NCBI RefSeq assembly: GCF_009882985.1 | Contig: NZ_WTUZ01000004.1 | Coordinates: forward strand, 29,571 to 93,570 | DNA: 64,000 nucleotides | Reading direction: 5' to 3' | Source: Paenibacillus silvestris | GTDB lineage: Bacteria; Bacillota; Bacilli; Paenibacillales; NBRC-103111 | Shown here: positions 49,522-58,301 of the stretch, piece by piece | Position numbering within the stretch: the stretch's first letter is position 1 | Layout: every line of letters starts with the position of its first letter | The notes under the pieces: model-generated | What the model was told of the DNA's origin: nothing | The model's input: the letters and a program-made list of their open reading frames with translations, nothing else | The model's database searches: none | Translations under genes and position numbers: made by a program

Positions 49522-49650
49522 ATGAATAATTCATATAGAAATAATTACGAACAAAAAATGAATGGGCTTCTCCCATTATCAGTTATATTTTTCCTTTCAG
49601 TTTTTTCTGGGTTTTTTTATTTTCTTGTTAACGAACTTATATTGAAGTAA
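49522..49650 (+). CDS. Mini membrane protein 2, 42 residues
   Basis: The ATG is 9-10 nt after AAGGAG. The product has a polar Asn/Tyr-rich head (MNNSYRNNYEQKMNG) and one hydrophobic helix of about 22 residues (LPLSVIFFLSVFSGFFYFLV), ending in a short NELILK tail. It is likely cotranscribed with the first mini-ORF. No family recognised. Confidence 0.55.
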   Translation: MNNSYRNNYEQKMNGLLPLSVIFFLSVFSGFFYFLVNELILK

Positions 49651-49804
49651 AGCTATTTTTTGAGTACTTTATGAGGAGAGGGAGAAAAACTGAACTAGAT
49701 CTTTCTTTGCGAAAATAGAGTGAGTAGCGTCAAGAAGTTATCTATGTTTATGTGAGTCTCCCAAATGGAAAGAGTATAAAAAAACCTATATTTTTTTGTA
49801 GATT

Positions 49805-49822
49805 ACTTATCAACTAGTAGAT
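49805..49822. promoter_or_regulatory. Third copy of the TetR palindrome (site O3)
   Basis: ACTTATCAACTAGTAGAT shares the left arm and centre of O1 and O2, with two changes in the right arm. It is followed by TTGAAT, in the position of the O1 -10 box. No intact gene starts behind it. Confidence 0.6.
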
Positions 49823-49995
49823 TGAATTTCACTAAAAACAATCATCGAGAAGCATAAATGTAAAACATTGGTAGACAGTGTGTTTGAGAAAGGTACAACG
49901 TTCACTATTTCTATTAATGATTTTAGGGAAAAATTGGGGACAATTTAAAAGGAGCTGGTACTATGAGTCAACCCAAAGTTTCTTCTTTCTAGTTT
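49823..49995 (+). pseudogene. Decayed coding remnants behind site O3
   Basis: One frame reads KCKTLVDSVFEKGTTFTISI and stops at 49948; GTTFTI resembles the end of a histidine-kinase ATPase domain. A ribosome site AAGGAG then precedes ATG and only eight codons (MSQPKVSSF) before a stop at 49990. This looks like the start of a lost gene. Both readings are uncertain. Confidence 0.3.
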
Positions 49996-50001
49996 AACTG
50001 A

Positions 50002-50050
50002 TTGACAGACATAAGGCTCCCCCCTATAATAATTTAAACAAACGTTTAAT
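50002..50050 (+). promoter_or_regulatory. Consensus sigma-A promoter with TetR-type operator
   Basis: TTGACA (50002-50007), exactly 17 bp, and TATAAT (50025-50030) is a perfect consensus promoter. Directly behind it lies the near-palindrome ATTTAAACAAACGTTTAAT (50032-50050), and a further GTTTAAA half-site follows at about 50061. It drives the ABC-2 permease and tetR-type genes and is probably repressed by the latter. Confidence 0.82.
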
Positions 50051-50087
50051 TAAAATGATCGTTTAAATTTAAATAGGAGTGGTAATT

Positions 50088-51251
50088 TTGAAACTAGCAC
50101 TAGGCGCATTTCTTAAGCAAGGCACAACGAAGGTAGGCATCATCACGGCCATTATGTTTCAGTTGTTATTTAGTTTGATTTGGATGACTGGCTATGCAGG
50201 TGTATCGGATAACACCAAGAATTTGAAGATCGCTATCGTCAATGAAGATCAAGGTATGGGGAACACAGTGGCAAGCAATTTGAGAGTGAATCTGCCTTTT
50301 CAAACAGAGCAAATAGACTCAAATGACAAAGCGCAAGAAATGCTTAACAACCGCGAAGTGCAAATGGTTATCCACATCTCGGACGATTTTACAAAAAAAC
50401 TGCAAACACCGGGGCAAACGGCTCCGATTTCATACACAATCAATGAGTCTAATCCATCTATGATGAAGCCCGTGATGCAGGCGGTAGCAGGCAATGTAAC
50501 GGCAACTGTGAATAAGGAAGCTGTGGCTGCTGGCGCATCGGCCGCGCTTACTCAAATGAGTCCCAAAATGCCGGCTGAACAAGCGGGGCAAATCGCGCAA
50601 GGACTGGCTAACAAGGTAACCTCGGATATTCAGAGTACAAATAAAGTGAAAGATATGCCGAATCAAATGCTTCCTATGATGCTTGTGCTTGCTTCTATTG
50701 TAGGAACTATGATTATGGGGATGAACTTCAGCATTTCAACGAATATTGTTGGTGCATCGGTAAGTAAAATGGGCAAATTGGCTGCTCGCTTCATGCTGAC
50801 TGTTGGTGCTGCAGTCGTTGTTGGACTTATCAGCGCGACAATGGTTGTTGCTTTGGGCGGGCATGTAGAGAAAGGATTTATGGCATTATGGTCGTTTGAA
50901 TCCTTATTCTTGCTCACTTTTGCGCTCGTTGCACAAATGTTTTTGACATTGTTTGGGAACGCAGGTATGCTATTTAACATCGCGATGTTATCCTTGCAGC
51001 TGGTGTCTTCTGGAGCCATCGTGCCAAGGGAGCTTTTGTCGAACTTTTATCATTCTTTGAGCAATGTATTCCCAGCCACCTATGCGGTAAACGGTCTGAT
51101 GAATATTTTATTCGGCGGTCCTGGTGTAGGGAAAGAAATAAGCTTTTTGCTCCTGATTGCAGTTATAGCATTCGCTATTGATTTCATGGTTGTATCTGTT
51201 AAAAAAGCAAAGGCTGTACCCGCTACGAGACAGCTGTCACAAACCGCTTAA
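50088..51251 (+). CDS. ABC-2/YhgE-Pip-like membrane protein (efflux permease type)
   Basis: The product is 387 residues from a TTG 8 nt after AGGAG; a GTG three codons earlier overlaps the site. There is one N-terminal helix (LKQGTTKVGIITAIMFQLLF), an outer domain of about 160 residues (IAIVNEDQGMGNTVASNLR, VQMVIHISDDFTKKL), then five helices toward the C-terminus including SSGAIVPRELLSNFYHSLSN. This is the plan of DUF3533/YhgE-like proteins. No ATPase gene is adjacent. Likely drug or stress export, controlled by the following TetR gene. Confidence 0.88.
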   Translation: MKLALGAFLKQGTTKVGIITAIMFQLLFSLIWMTGYAGVSDNTKNLKIAIVNEDQGMGNTVASNLRVNLPFQTEQIDSNDKAQEMLNNREVQMVIHISDDFTKKLQTPGQTAPISYTINESNPSMMKPVMQAVAGNVTATVNKEAVAAGASAALTQMSPKMPAEQAGQIAQGLANKVTSDIQSTNKVKDMPNQMLPMMLVLASIVGTMIMGMNFSISTNIVGASVSKMGKLAARFMLTVGAAVVVGLISATMVVALGGHVEKGFMALWSFESLFLLTFALVAQMFLTLFGNAGMLFNIAMLSLQLVSSGAIVPRELLSNFYHSLSNVFPATYAVNGLMNILFGGPGVGKEISFLLLIAVIAFAIDFMVVSVKKAKAVPATRQLSQTA

Positions 51252-51279
51252 CTTTTCAATATAAGGAGGGCGCTAAAGT

Positions 51280-51876
51280 ATGGCACACCAAGAGTCAGAC
51301 ATAAAGATGAAGATAGTGCTCGCTGCAAAAAAGTTATTCGCAGAGCATGGTTATGATGCTACAAGCGTTCGTCAAATTTGTGAGGAGGCCGGGGCCAATG
51401 TGGCTCTGGTTTCCTATTATTTTGGTGGAAAAGAGAGCGTTTTCCATGAAATTTTCAATCAGTTTTTCCCATCGCACAAGCTTTCCGGCCTTTTTGACAT
51501 TGAAGATCCTGTAGAAGGAATTAGGGCGATTATTGCCGAAATTATTCGGATCCGGAATCAAGACCCTCAAATGATTAGTCTCATCCAAATGGAGATTATT
51601 ATGGCATCCCCACGGATCGATAAGATACGAGCTCTTGTTTTTCCTGCATGGGAAAGGGTGAGGTATCTGCTTGAGAAGGGAAGGAATGAGGGGCTTTTTG
51701 ACTTCGGTTCTCTGGACAGTACGCTTATGTTTGTATTAGGTTCGATATTTTTCTATAAGCAGCGAGACTTTTTTGAGCCGCTTTTTACGGACCCGCGGCC
51801 AGATATGGAAACGCTTATTCAGCAAACAACCACCTATGTGCTGAACGCATTAGGCTATCAGAGTAAAGGGGAGTAA
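51280..51876 (+). CDS. TetR-family regulator of the preceding permease gene
   Basis: The 198-residue product starts about 9 nt after AAGGAGG. The DNA-binding part is LAAKKLFAEHGYDATSVRQICEEAGANVALVSYYFGGKESVF (residues 12-53). The ligand domain resembles the CecR/YbiH-like class (MEIIMASPRIDKIRALVFPAWERVR). It is cotranscribed with the permease and probably binds the palindrome at 50032, closing an autoregulatory loop (inference). Confidence 0.93.
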   Translation: MAHQESDIKMKIVLAAKKLFAEHGYDATSVRQICEEAGANVALVSYYFGGKESVFHEIFNQFFPSHKLSGLFDIEDPVEGIRAIIAEIIRIRNQDPQMISLIQMEIIMASPRIDKIRALVFPAWERVRYLLEKGRNEGLFDFGSLDSTLMFVLGSIFFYKQRDFFEPLFTDPRPDMETLIQQTTTYVLNALGYQSKGE

Positions 51877-51882
51877 GGACGT

Positions 51883-52842
51883 ATGAGTAAAACCTATATT
51901 GTGTGTTTAGGTGAGCTTTTAATCGATTTCGTACCCGAAGTAAACGGTCAAGCCTTGGCGGACGTAACGAGCTTCCAACGGGCAGCAGGCGGAGCACCGG
52001 CCAACGTGGCCGCGGCGGTCGCCAAACTAGGCGGCGACGCAAGGTTTATCGGCAAAATCGGCCGAGACCCCTTCGGCGATTTCCTCGTGCGCACACTTGA
52101 CGAAGTCGGCGTGCAAACGGCCATTGTCCAGACCGACGAGGCGAAGACCGGCCTGGCTTTTGTTTCGCTGCGCGCGGACGGTGAGCGCGATTTCTTGTTT
52201 TTCCGCGACCCAGCGGCGGACATGCTGCTGCGCGCAGACGAAGTCCAGTCGCAGTGGCTGGAAGACGCAGCGGTCTATCATTTCGGCTCGGTATCCCTGA
52301 TAGCCGAGCCTTGCCGCACCGCGACGCTGGACGCAGCGCGCAGAGCGAAAGATCTTGGCGCATTGGTGTCGTACGACCCCAATGTGCGCCTTGCGCTATG
52401 GCCGAGCGCAGATAGCGCTCGGGCCGAGATTCTGGCGCAGCTTCCGCTTGCGGATGTGGTCAAGGTCAGCGAGGAGGAGATCGAATTCCTCCTCGGCGTG
52501 GACGCGACCACTGGGGCGCAGCAGCTGCTGCAGCGCGGACCTAAAGTGATTATTATCACTTTAGGCCCTGAGGGCTGCCGCGTTGTGAGCGCGCGGCAGG
52601 ATGTTGTCATCCCCGGCACGCCAGCGGCAGCCGTGGATACAACAGGCGCCGGCGACAGCTTCGTCGGCGGCATGCTCTTTCAGCTGGCGTCGCTAGGCGT
52701 GACGCCTGCGAACATCGTTGAGGCGCTGGCTGAGGCTGGCGTTGCCGAGCGTGTTTTTGGCTTTGCCAACCGCGTAGGCGCCATCACCACAACGCGCCGC
52801 GGTGCAATTGCTGCACTTCCAACGCTTGCGGAAGTGCAATAA
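51883..52842 (+). CDS. PfkB-family carbohydrate kinase (fructokinase-like)
   Basis: The 319-residue product starts 6 bp after the tetR stop, behind GGGGAG. The N-terminal CLGELLIDFVPEVNG and GGAPANVAAAVAKLGG are the first PfkB signature. The C-terminal VDTTGAGDSFVGGMLF is the second, with its catalytic Asp. The segment DEAKTGLAFVSLRADGERDFLFFRDPAADMLL is fructokinase-like. It phosphorylates a sugar, most simply fructose. Coding is much GC-richer than its neighbours. It may ride on the tetR transcript. Confidence 0.9.
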   Translation: MSKTYIVCLGELLIDFVPEVNGQALADVTSFQRAAGGAPANVAAAVAKLGGDARFIGKIGRDPFGDFLVRTLDEVGVQTAIVQTDEAKTGLAFVSLRADGERDFLFFRDPAADMLLRADEVQSQWLEDAAVYHFGSVSLIAEPCRTATLDAARRAKDLGALVSYDPNVRLALWPSADSARAEILAQLPLADVVKVSEEEIEFLLGVDATTGAQQLLQRGPKVIIITLGPEGCRVVSARQDVVIPGTPAAAVDTTGAGDSFVGGMLFQLASLGVTPANIVEALAEAGVAERVFGFANRVGAITTTRRGAIAALPTLAEVQ

Positions 52843-52916
52843 GTTAAACAGGATTAGGCCTTTTTCGTAATTTATGTTGAAATATGGAAGATTCTATGAT
52901 ATTTTTAATGAGCGAA

Positions 52917-52970
52917 GAACGCAGATTTCGGATGAATGTCCGAGAGCTGCGTTTTTTTTGTTTTTTAGTC
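52917..52970 (+). terminator. Terminator between the kinase gene and the Tad locus
   Basis: AACGCAG..TTCGGA pairs with TCCGA..CTGCGTT around a short loop, then eight T residues. It lies about 75 bp after the kinase stop and just before the Tad locus. Confidence 0.82.
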
Positions 52971-52985
52971 GATGGAGGTGAGAGT

Positions 52986-53693
52986 TTGAATCGCAGGAGG
53001 AGCCTGCTTATTGCCGTGGTGGCTGCTGCTATGGCGGCCATGCTCGTCTATGGGGTATATGTGCTGCAAGTGAATCAGGTGGAGATGCAGCAGACGATTC
53101 CGGTCGTTGTTCCAAAGGATTTTATTCGTGCAGGAGTCTTAATACGTGAGGACATGGTGGAACTTCGACCTGTTCAGAAGGGAAGTTATACCTCTGGTAT
53201 GCTGACTAGCCTAAGCGAGATTATTGGGCAAGAAACGTTGATACCACTAGGCACGAAGGAACCTATTTTAAAATGGAAGGTAAATCGCTATCATATGCTT
53301 CCAAGCGCACAGCAGGCGACCTTCCAAATACCTAAGGAATATTTGCTGTCGGTGTCTAACGGTATTCGCGCAGGCGACCGCGTTCGTGTGTATGTGTCGG
53401 GTACAGATGGCAGTTCACGCAGGCTTTTTGAAGAAAAAGAAATTAAGGTGGCTTCTGTCAAATCTTCGGCGAATGTGGAAGTCGACAATCCCAAGAATCC
53501 GAATCTGATATCCAAGGTGGAAGGTGATAAGGAGAAAATGTATGCTTCCCGCTTGGAAGCTAATGGGGCAATTGACCAAATCAATTTGAATCTAACAGAA
53601 AATGAGTGGCTGGAGATTGATCGGTTATGCAGCGCGAAGAAAGCAAAGCTGGTTATTGCTTTCAGTTCCTCTTCAATTTTGACGGGAGAGTGA
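52986..53693 (+). CDS. CpaB/SAF-domain Tad pilus assembly protein
   Basis: The product is 235 residues from a TTG 7 nt after GGAGG. One N-terminal helix (RRRSLLIAVVAAAMAAMLVYGV) is followed by a SAF domain (IPVVVPKDFIRAGVLIREDMVELRPV) and an RcpC/CpaB-like beta domain with RAGDRVRVYVSG. CpaB spans the envelope and helps form the secretion channel of Tad pili. It opens the Tad operon; the next gene starts 20 bp downstream. Confidence 0.85.
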   Translation: MNRRRSLLIAVVAAAMAAMLVYGVYVLQVNQVEMQQTIPVVVPKDFIRAGVLIREDMVELRPVQKGSYTSGMLTSLSEIIGQETLIPLGTKEPILKWKVNRYHMLPSAQQATFQIPKEYLLSVSNGIRAGDRVRVYVSGTDGSSRRLFEEKEIKVASVKSSANVEVDNPKNPNLISKVEGDKEKMYASRLEANGAIDQINLNLTENEWLEIDRLCSAKKAKLVIAFSSSSILTGE

Positions 53694-53713
53694 GAGATAA
53701 GGAGAGATGAGGT

Positions 53714-54949
53714 ATGAATATCGGATTACTTTCAACAGATCAAAGATTAATAGACGAAATTATTCATGTTGTTTATAGAAAACCATTGAACTGGATGATT
53801 TCATCAACAGCGACAGATTTGATCAATCGGTTAGCGGAGTTAACTTTCTCACATGTGATTATTTCGGATCGTGAACTTGATTTTGGCGGTTTGGAGGAGT
53901 TTCTTGAAGGGCTGCAGCGAGTGAAGCCTGACATGAAAATCATTGTTTTGCTCTCCAACTATCATGATGTAACGATCAACGAGAAGTATGTGAAAATGTG
54001 CAAGCTCATGAGGTTGGACTACATTCAGCCTGGGCGCAGCACCGCAGTCATTGCGGATGATATTCGGGCTTGGGTAGATGGGTTTGGAGGAGATTTAAGG
54101 TATCAACAGCCTGTAGGTAAGTTAGTAACATTCATTGGATCCACGCCAAATATCGGGACGACCTTGGCCTCTTTTGGTGTGGCTTATTCGCTGGCAGCGG
54201 AGACGTCGCAGAAGGTGGGATATCTATGCTTGAATCTAAAAAGCTCTAAGCTCCACCGCTATTTAGGGAGAGACGAAAATGGGTTTACGCTGGATGGCTT
54301 GCGCGCAGACCTTAAAGCTCAAAGCTTGACGCCAGAAAGGCTGCTCACCGTTTGTGATAAAACGAAGGAAGCCCACGGCCTATATGTCCTCTATGGGAAT
54401 ATGCTGCGCGAGCAAGCGGAGTTCTTTTCTCCATCGGAAATCATACATTTGCTGCGTGTAGCCCGGAGAGCCTTTGATATTTGCGTCATAGAGGTTAATG
54501 CCTATTGGGACAATGCGGCGACTGTTTGCGGATTATTGGAAGCTGACAGCAAAGTTGTCGTTACGACAGCGGATATTGCTCATTTTCAAGAGGATTTTTC
54601 GCGCTGGATTCGGCAGGTTGGGTCGGTTTTTGGCTTGCAGCCGGATGGTTTTGAGTTAATGGCCGTTCAGACAGAACGTCAATCCAAGCATAATGATTTT
54701 ACGATTAAAGATATTCGGAAGGAGACTCAACTTCATTTGATTGGACAGATTGCCAAGCATGGGGACGCACTTTCTCGCTGCAATCAAGGCAAGCTGCTCG
54801 ACATGTTGAGCCCAAGTCATCCGATGTATGAGGAGGTTAAAGCTGTTGCGGCCAAATTAGCCGACTTTTATAAACTGCCCAGGAAGGAGACTGTAAGACA
54901 AATTACATGGCTGCAAAAGCTGATGACAGGGAGAAAAACGGCAAGTTAA
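53714..54949 (+). CDS. TadZ/CpaE-like protein with degenerate Walker A
   Basis: The product is 411 residues. Residues 1-120 form a receiver-like domain (SHVIISDRELDFGG, MKIIVLLSNYHDV). From about 135 there is a MinD/ParA-like fold: KLVTFIGSTPNIGTTLASFGVAYSLA replaces the deviant Walker A KGGxGKT, and both lysines are missing. TadZ proteins place the Tad machine in the cell. Loss of the lysines suggests it no longer hydrolyses ATP (inference). It is in the Tad operon between cpaB and tadA. Confidence 0.85.
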   Translation: MNIGLLSTDQRLIDEIIHVVYRKPLNWMISSTATDLINRLAELTFSHVIISDRELDFGGLEEFLEGLQRVKPDMKIIVLLSNYHDVTINEKYVKMCKLMRLDYIQPGRSTAVIADDIRAWVDGFGGDLRYQQPVGKLVTFIGSTPNIGTTLASFGVAYSLAAETSQKVGYLCLNLKSSKLHRYLGRDENGFTLDGLRADLKAQSLTPERLLTVCDKTKEAHGLYVLYGNMLREQAEFFSPSEIIHLLRVARRAFDICVIEVNAYWDNAATVCGLLEADSKVVVTTADIAHFQEDFSRWIRQVGSVFGLQPDGFELMAVQTERQSKHNDFTIKDIRKETQLHLIGQIAKHGDALSRCNQGKLLDMLSPSHPMYEEVKAVAAKLADFYKLPRKETVRQITWLQKLMTGRKTAS

Positions 54950-54964
54950 TGACAGGGAAGCGGG

Positions 54965-56464
54965 GTGAAAGGAGTGAATGAGGAAAGGTTTTCGATTATT
55001 ACTTATATGCACGAACGAAAAGTGAAGGAAAAGGTCGTAGATACAGGAACATACGCGGGGAGCAGCTGCAGCATAGAGAAAATGGTTAGATTAGAGGCAG
55101 GAACTAGAGATGTCTGCAGCGATTTAGGAGAGGAGGCTGGTGGACAGTCCGCACAGGAAGATGTGATTTTCGATCAGTGGGTACAGGATATACGCAGTGA
55201 GCTTGTGACGATGAAAGGTAGGACGGAGGCAGAAAAACAACTGTACAATGAGACGCTGAATCGCGCCATTCTTGGTTATGAGGAGGATCGTGGGAAGCTT
55301 CTTGCCGTTATTCATGACCTCGTGACCAAAAGAAGGCTTACCGGCAGACCGCCCCGAACCAGCGGATATACGACTTTGCCGGAGGCGATTTTCGCCGAAA
55401 TTATCGGAATGAATGTACTGGAGCTGGTATTGAAGCATAAGGAGGGACTTGAAGAGATCCAGGTTGTGGGGAGGCAGATTTTTGAGGTGCGTGGCGGGAG
55501 TGCGATTCCCTCTTCTTATATGCTTCCTTCTGTACGTGAATTAGAAAGAATTCAACAAAATTTGGTGCTTTTTAACAATGATATGCTGAATCCTAGAAAA
55601 CGCTGGGCTGAGGTCGTGCTGAGGGATGGATCGCGAGTGACGATGACCGGCTTTGGATTTACGGCTGAGCCGACGTTAACGATTCGTTTTTACACCGTAA
55701 AAAGGTTTGATTTGGCGACTCTGGCTTCCGCGGAGCTTGCCACGATGAATCATCGAATGGAGCAATTGATTCGGTGTTTGATCCGTTCTTATTTTAACAT
55801 TGTCGTTATTGGCCCTACGAATTCGGGTAAAACCAACCTGATTAAAGCAATCATTGCTGAAATGGATCATAACGAAAGGATTATTACGATTGAATCGCGA
55901 TTTGAATTAAATTTGAAGCGTGATTTTCCGAACAAAAATATCGTCGAATATGAAATTGACGAGGAAGATCCGAGACATTCGGGCTTACAGGCTTTTAAGC
56001 TGGCATTACGTCAATCACCGAAACGGATCTGTCACGCGGAAATTAGAGACGAAGATGCGAACCTTTATGTCAGAGCTTGTACGAGAGGTCATGAGGGCAG
56101 CATTACTTCCGTCCATGTAAGTGAACTTGAGGATGTTCCTGATGCGATTACGGACATGTGCATGCTGGATGGCAGGGGGATGGACCCTTTGCGGTTGACC
56201 AAGCGGATAACGACATTTGTGACACAAATCGGGATGGAGATGGCCGTTGTCCACGGGAAAAGGAAGATTGTGCGGATCGTCGAATATCGGTACGAAAATG
56301 AGGAGGTTTGCGTGACGGAACTCGCAGCTTATGACAAGTCGACAGAGGAATGGAAATTTCCCGGGAAATTGTCGCAACCTGCATCGCGGAAAATCAGCAA
56401 GGCTGACCAAGAGGGGTATGCTTTGTTGATGAAGCTCGGTTTTATTGAGAAAGAAGGCGAGTAA
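54965..56464 (+). CDS. tadA: TadA/CpaF secretion ATPase
   Basis: The product is 499 residues. I kept the GTG at 54965; a GTG three codons later and an ATG near codon 17 are alternatives. A variable N-terminal part (1-115) precedes the CpaF helical domain. The ATPase core has Walker A VIGPTNSGKTNLIKAII near residue 280, RIITIESRFELNL, the Walker B-like RICHAEIRDEDANLYVRACTRG and the His-box GSITSVHVSELED. It hexamerises and drives assembly of Tad-type pili or secretion. Confidence 0.93.
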   Translation: MKGVNEERFSIITYMHERKVKEKVVDTGTYAGSSCSIEKMVRLEAGTRDVCSDLGEEAGGQSAQEDVIFDQWVQDIRSELVTMKGRTEAEKQLYNETLNRAILGYEEDRGKLLAVIHDLVTKRRLTGRPPRTSGYTTLPEAIFAEIIGMNVLELVLKHKEGLEEIQVVGRQIFEVRGGSAIPSSYMLPSVRELERIQQNLVLFNNDMLNPRKRWAEVVLRDGSRVTMTGFGFTAEPTLTIRFYTVKRFDLATLASAELATMNHRMEQLIRCLIRSYFNIVVIGPTNSGKTNLIKAIIAEMDHNERIITIESRFELNLKRDFPNKNIVEYEIDEEDPRHSGLQAFKLALRQSPKRICHAEIRDEDANLYVRACTRGHEGSITSVHVSELEDVPDAITDMCMLDGRGMDPLRLTKRITTFVTQIGMEMAVVHGKRKIVRIVEYRYENEEVCVTELAAYDKSTEEWKFPGKLSQPASRKISKADQEGYALLMKLGFIEKEGE

Positions 56465-56467
56465 TGC

Positions 56468-57400
56468 ATGATTTTCGCTACATATGCCTTTCTGGTGTTG
56501 TTGTTTATCGTCGTATTCCTGGCTGTGCGATCCGTTTTACACCTAGTAATCCGACAGCGCAAAGCCAGATTTAGGCTGCATTATGTCAAAATGTCTTCGT
56601 TCGGCAATCGTTTTAGCGCATATTTGGGCAAGAGAAGTCGTTTGATTAAGCATGTAAAGGAGATGATGGAATCCGTCGAATTAGGCATGAGCTTGCAAGC
56701 GATGCTGGTGTTAACTTTTGTCTTATTTTTAGTCGGTGTTTTGGCGGGAAGCTTGTACTTTCAATCGCTAAAAGGGGTTTTGATTTTGACTTGCATCTGC
56801 GTGTCGCTGCCCTATGTGCTGCTTCGACTTAAGCTGGTTAGTGTCAGACTGCAAACCCGGTTGGAGTTTCTCCCGGCTGTAGAAGTATTTTATCAGTACT
56901 ATATGGTAGATCCTCATAGAAATATGAAAATGGCGCTGAAGTATTGTTTGGAGGAAAACCGTATTTTGTATCCCATAAAGCCTGTATTTGAACAGCTTTA
57001 TCGTAATTTGATGACGCAGAGAGATAAGGAGGAGAGTCTGCGCATTTTTTCACTCACATTGGGTCATGTATGGGCTGAGTATTTCATTGGCATTATGCGC
57101 GTTGCTTTGACGGAAGGGAGTTTTGTTGGCGATAGCTTCAAAGAGCTAATAATCGACATGCGAAAAGCGCAGCGATCGGATCAAATGGAGAGAAATCGAC
57201 TTCTAGAGATTCGGATTGCCAATTTTACGCCGATTTTGTTTCTTGCCTTATTTTTGTTCATTAATTTCAAAGTAAACGCTGACAATGCGTATTTATACTA
57301 TATTTTGGACCCTGGCGGAAGAAATATGATTTTGGATGCGCTTTTGCTCATATTCGTTTCCTTTATTATGGGGATCTATCTTTCAATGCGAAGAATGTGA
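56468..57400 (+). CDS. TadB-like inner-membrane platform protein
   Basis: The 310-residue protein starts 3 bp after the tadA stop. An N-terminal helix (6-27), two central helices (about 78-118), a soluble T2SS-F-like domain (LEFLPAVEVFYQYYMVDP, IGIMRVALTEGSFVGDSFKE) and two C-terminal helices follow the TadB plan. With TadC it forms the membrane base on which TadA works. Confidence 0.85.
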   Translation: MIFATYAFLVLLFIVVFLAVRSVLHLVIRQRKARFRLHYVKMSSFGNRFSAYLGKRSRLIKHVKEMMESVELGMSLQAMLVLTFVLFLVGVLAGSLYFQSLKGVLILTCICVSLPYVLLRLKLVSVRLQTRLEFLPAVEVFYQYYMVDPHRNMKMALKYCLEENRILYPIKPVFEQLYRNLMTQRDKEESLRIFSLTLGHVWAEYFIGIMRVALTEGSFVGDSFKELIIDMRKAQRSDQMERNRLLEIRIANFTPILFLALFLFINFKVNADNAYLYYILDPGGRNMILDALLLIFVSFIMGIYLSMRRM

Positions 57401-57412
57401 GGGGCTATTGAA

Positions 57413-58285
57413 ATGATTCAGATTGCATCCAATGTGCTCTTATTCGTGTTTATCATGACGGCAGTTTATCACGTTATTAGGCTTGTACCTGTTCGAGCCA
57501 GCAGGTGGAGGACGTGGCAAGTCGTGAGTGTACTTCGGGAGAAAAAGCTTCCTGACTGGTTGTTCAAATGTTTAGGGCTGAAGGCAAAAATGATAGAAGA
57601 GAAACGTCAGTTGCTGTTGGGCTGCGGCATTCGGATGAATGCAGGGCTCTACGAAGGCGGTAGGAGAATGTTGTTAGGGGCAACTTTTCTAATTGGGGCT
57701 TTAGGATATGCTGGCTTGCAGCATCCAGTGCTCACTTTGTTTATTGAGCCTATCTATGTTGTGACAGTAGCGGCTTGTTTGCTACTATTTTTGTTTTTCG
57801 ATAAAAAAGTGCTGGTTCAATTGAAGGAAAAGAGGTCAAATCGCATCGTACGGGAGATTTATGTCATTAGTCATCATCTGCTTTATTACAATGATTCACA
57901 TATGAGTTTACATGCTAAATTATCTTTATGCGCTCCTCAAACCCGTTCGATTCGAACGCAGTTCGGGCTGCTGCTTAATGAATGGTATCAAGGCTCGGAA
58001 ACGGCGATTGCCCAGTTCAAAATAAGGTTGGGGACGGACGAAGCGCATAGCTTCGGAGAGACACTCAATGTGCTCAGATTGAATGAACACGCCAGTTATT
58101 ACGAGCTGCTCAAGCAAAGGATTCAGGACTACAAAGAGAAAATGGAGTTAGTCCGGGAGAGTAAAAAAGAGGCAGTTTCTTATGTGCTGTTTGTACTCGC
58201 CGGACTGCCAATTTTGAATACATTCCGGGTATTTATGTATCCATGGGTCGCCGAAGGTCAACGATTATTTCATGCAATTAACTAA
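57413..58285 (+). CDS. TadC-like inner-membrane platform protein
   Basis: The 290-residue protein follows the TadB-like gene by 12 bp. Helices near 5-25 and 85-135 enclose a basic region. A soluble T2SS-F-like domain (IVREIYVISHHLLYYNDSHM, LGTDEAHSFGETLNVLRLNEH) and a last helix (AVSYVLFVLAGLPILNTF) complete the TadC plan. It is more divergent than TadB and is recognised mainly by position and shape. Confidence 0.78.
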   Translation: MIQIASNVLLFVFIMTAVYHVIRLVPVRASRWRTWQVVSVLREKKLPDWLFKCLGLKAKMIEEKRQLLLGCGIRMNAGLYEGGRRMLLGATFLIGALGYAGLQHPVLTLFIEPIYVVTVAACLLLFLFFDKKVLVQLKEKRSNRIVREIYVISHHLLYYNDSHMSLHAKLSLCAPQTRSIRTQFGLLLNEWYQGSETAIAQFKIRLGTDEAHSFGETLNVLRLNEHASYYELLKQRIQDYKEKMELVRESKKEAVSYVLFVLAGLPILNTFRVFMYPWVAEGQRLFHAIN

Positions 58286-58301
58286 AGGAGTGGGGTGCGA
58301 G

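Noticed and set aside
46050..50001. Genomic island or insertion-sequence scar hypothesis for the decayed region
   Set aside because: No transposase, integrase, terminal inverted repeats or target-site duplication could be seen; simple deletion and decay explain it.
51948..52673. Antisense frames opposite the sugar kinase
   Set aside because: GC-rich shadow frames; the PfkB signatures on the plus strand are intact.
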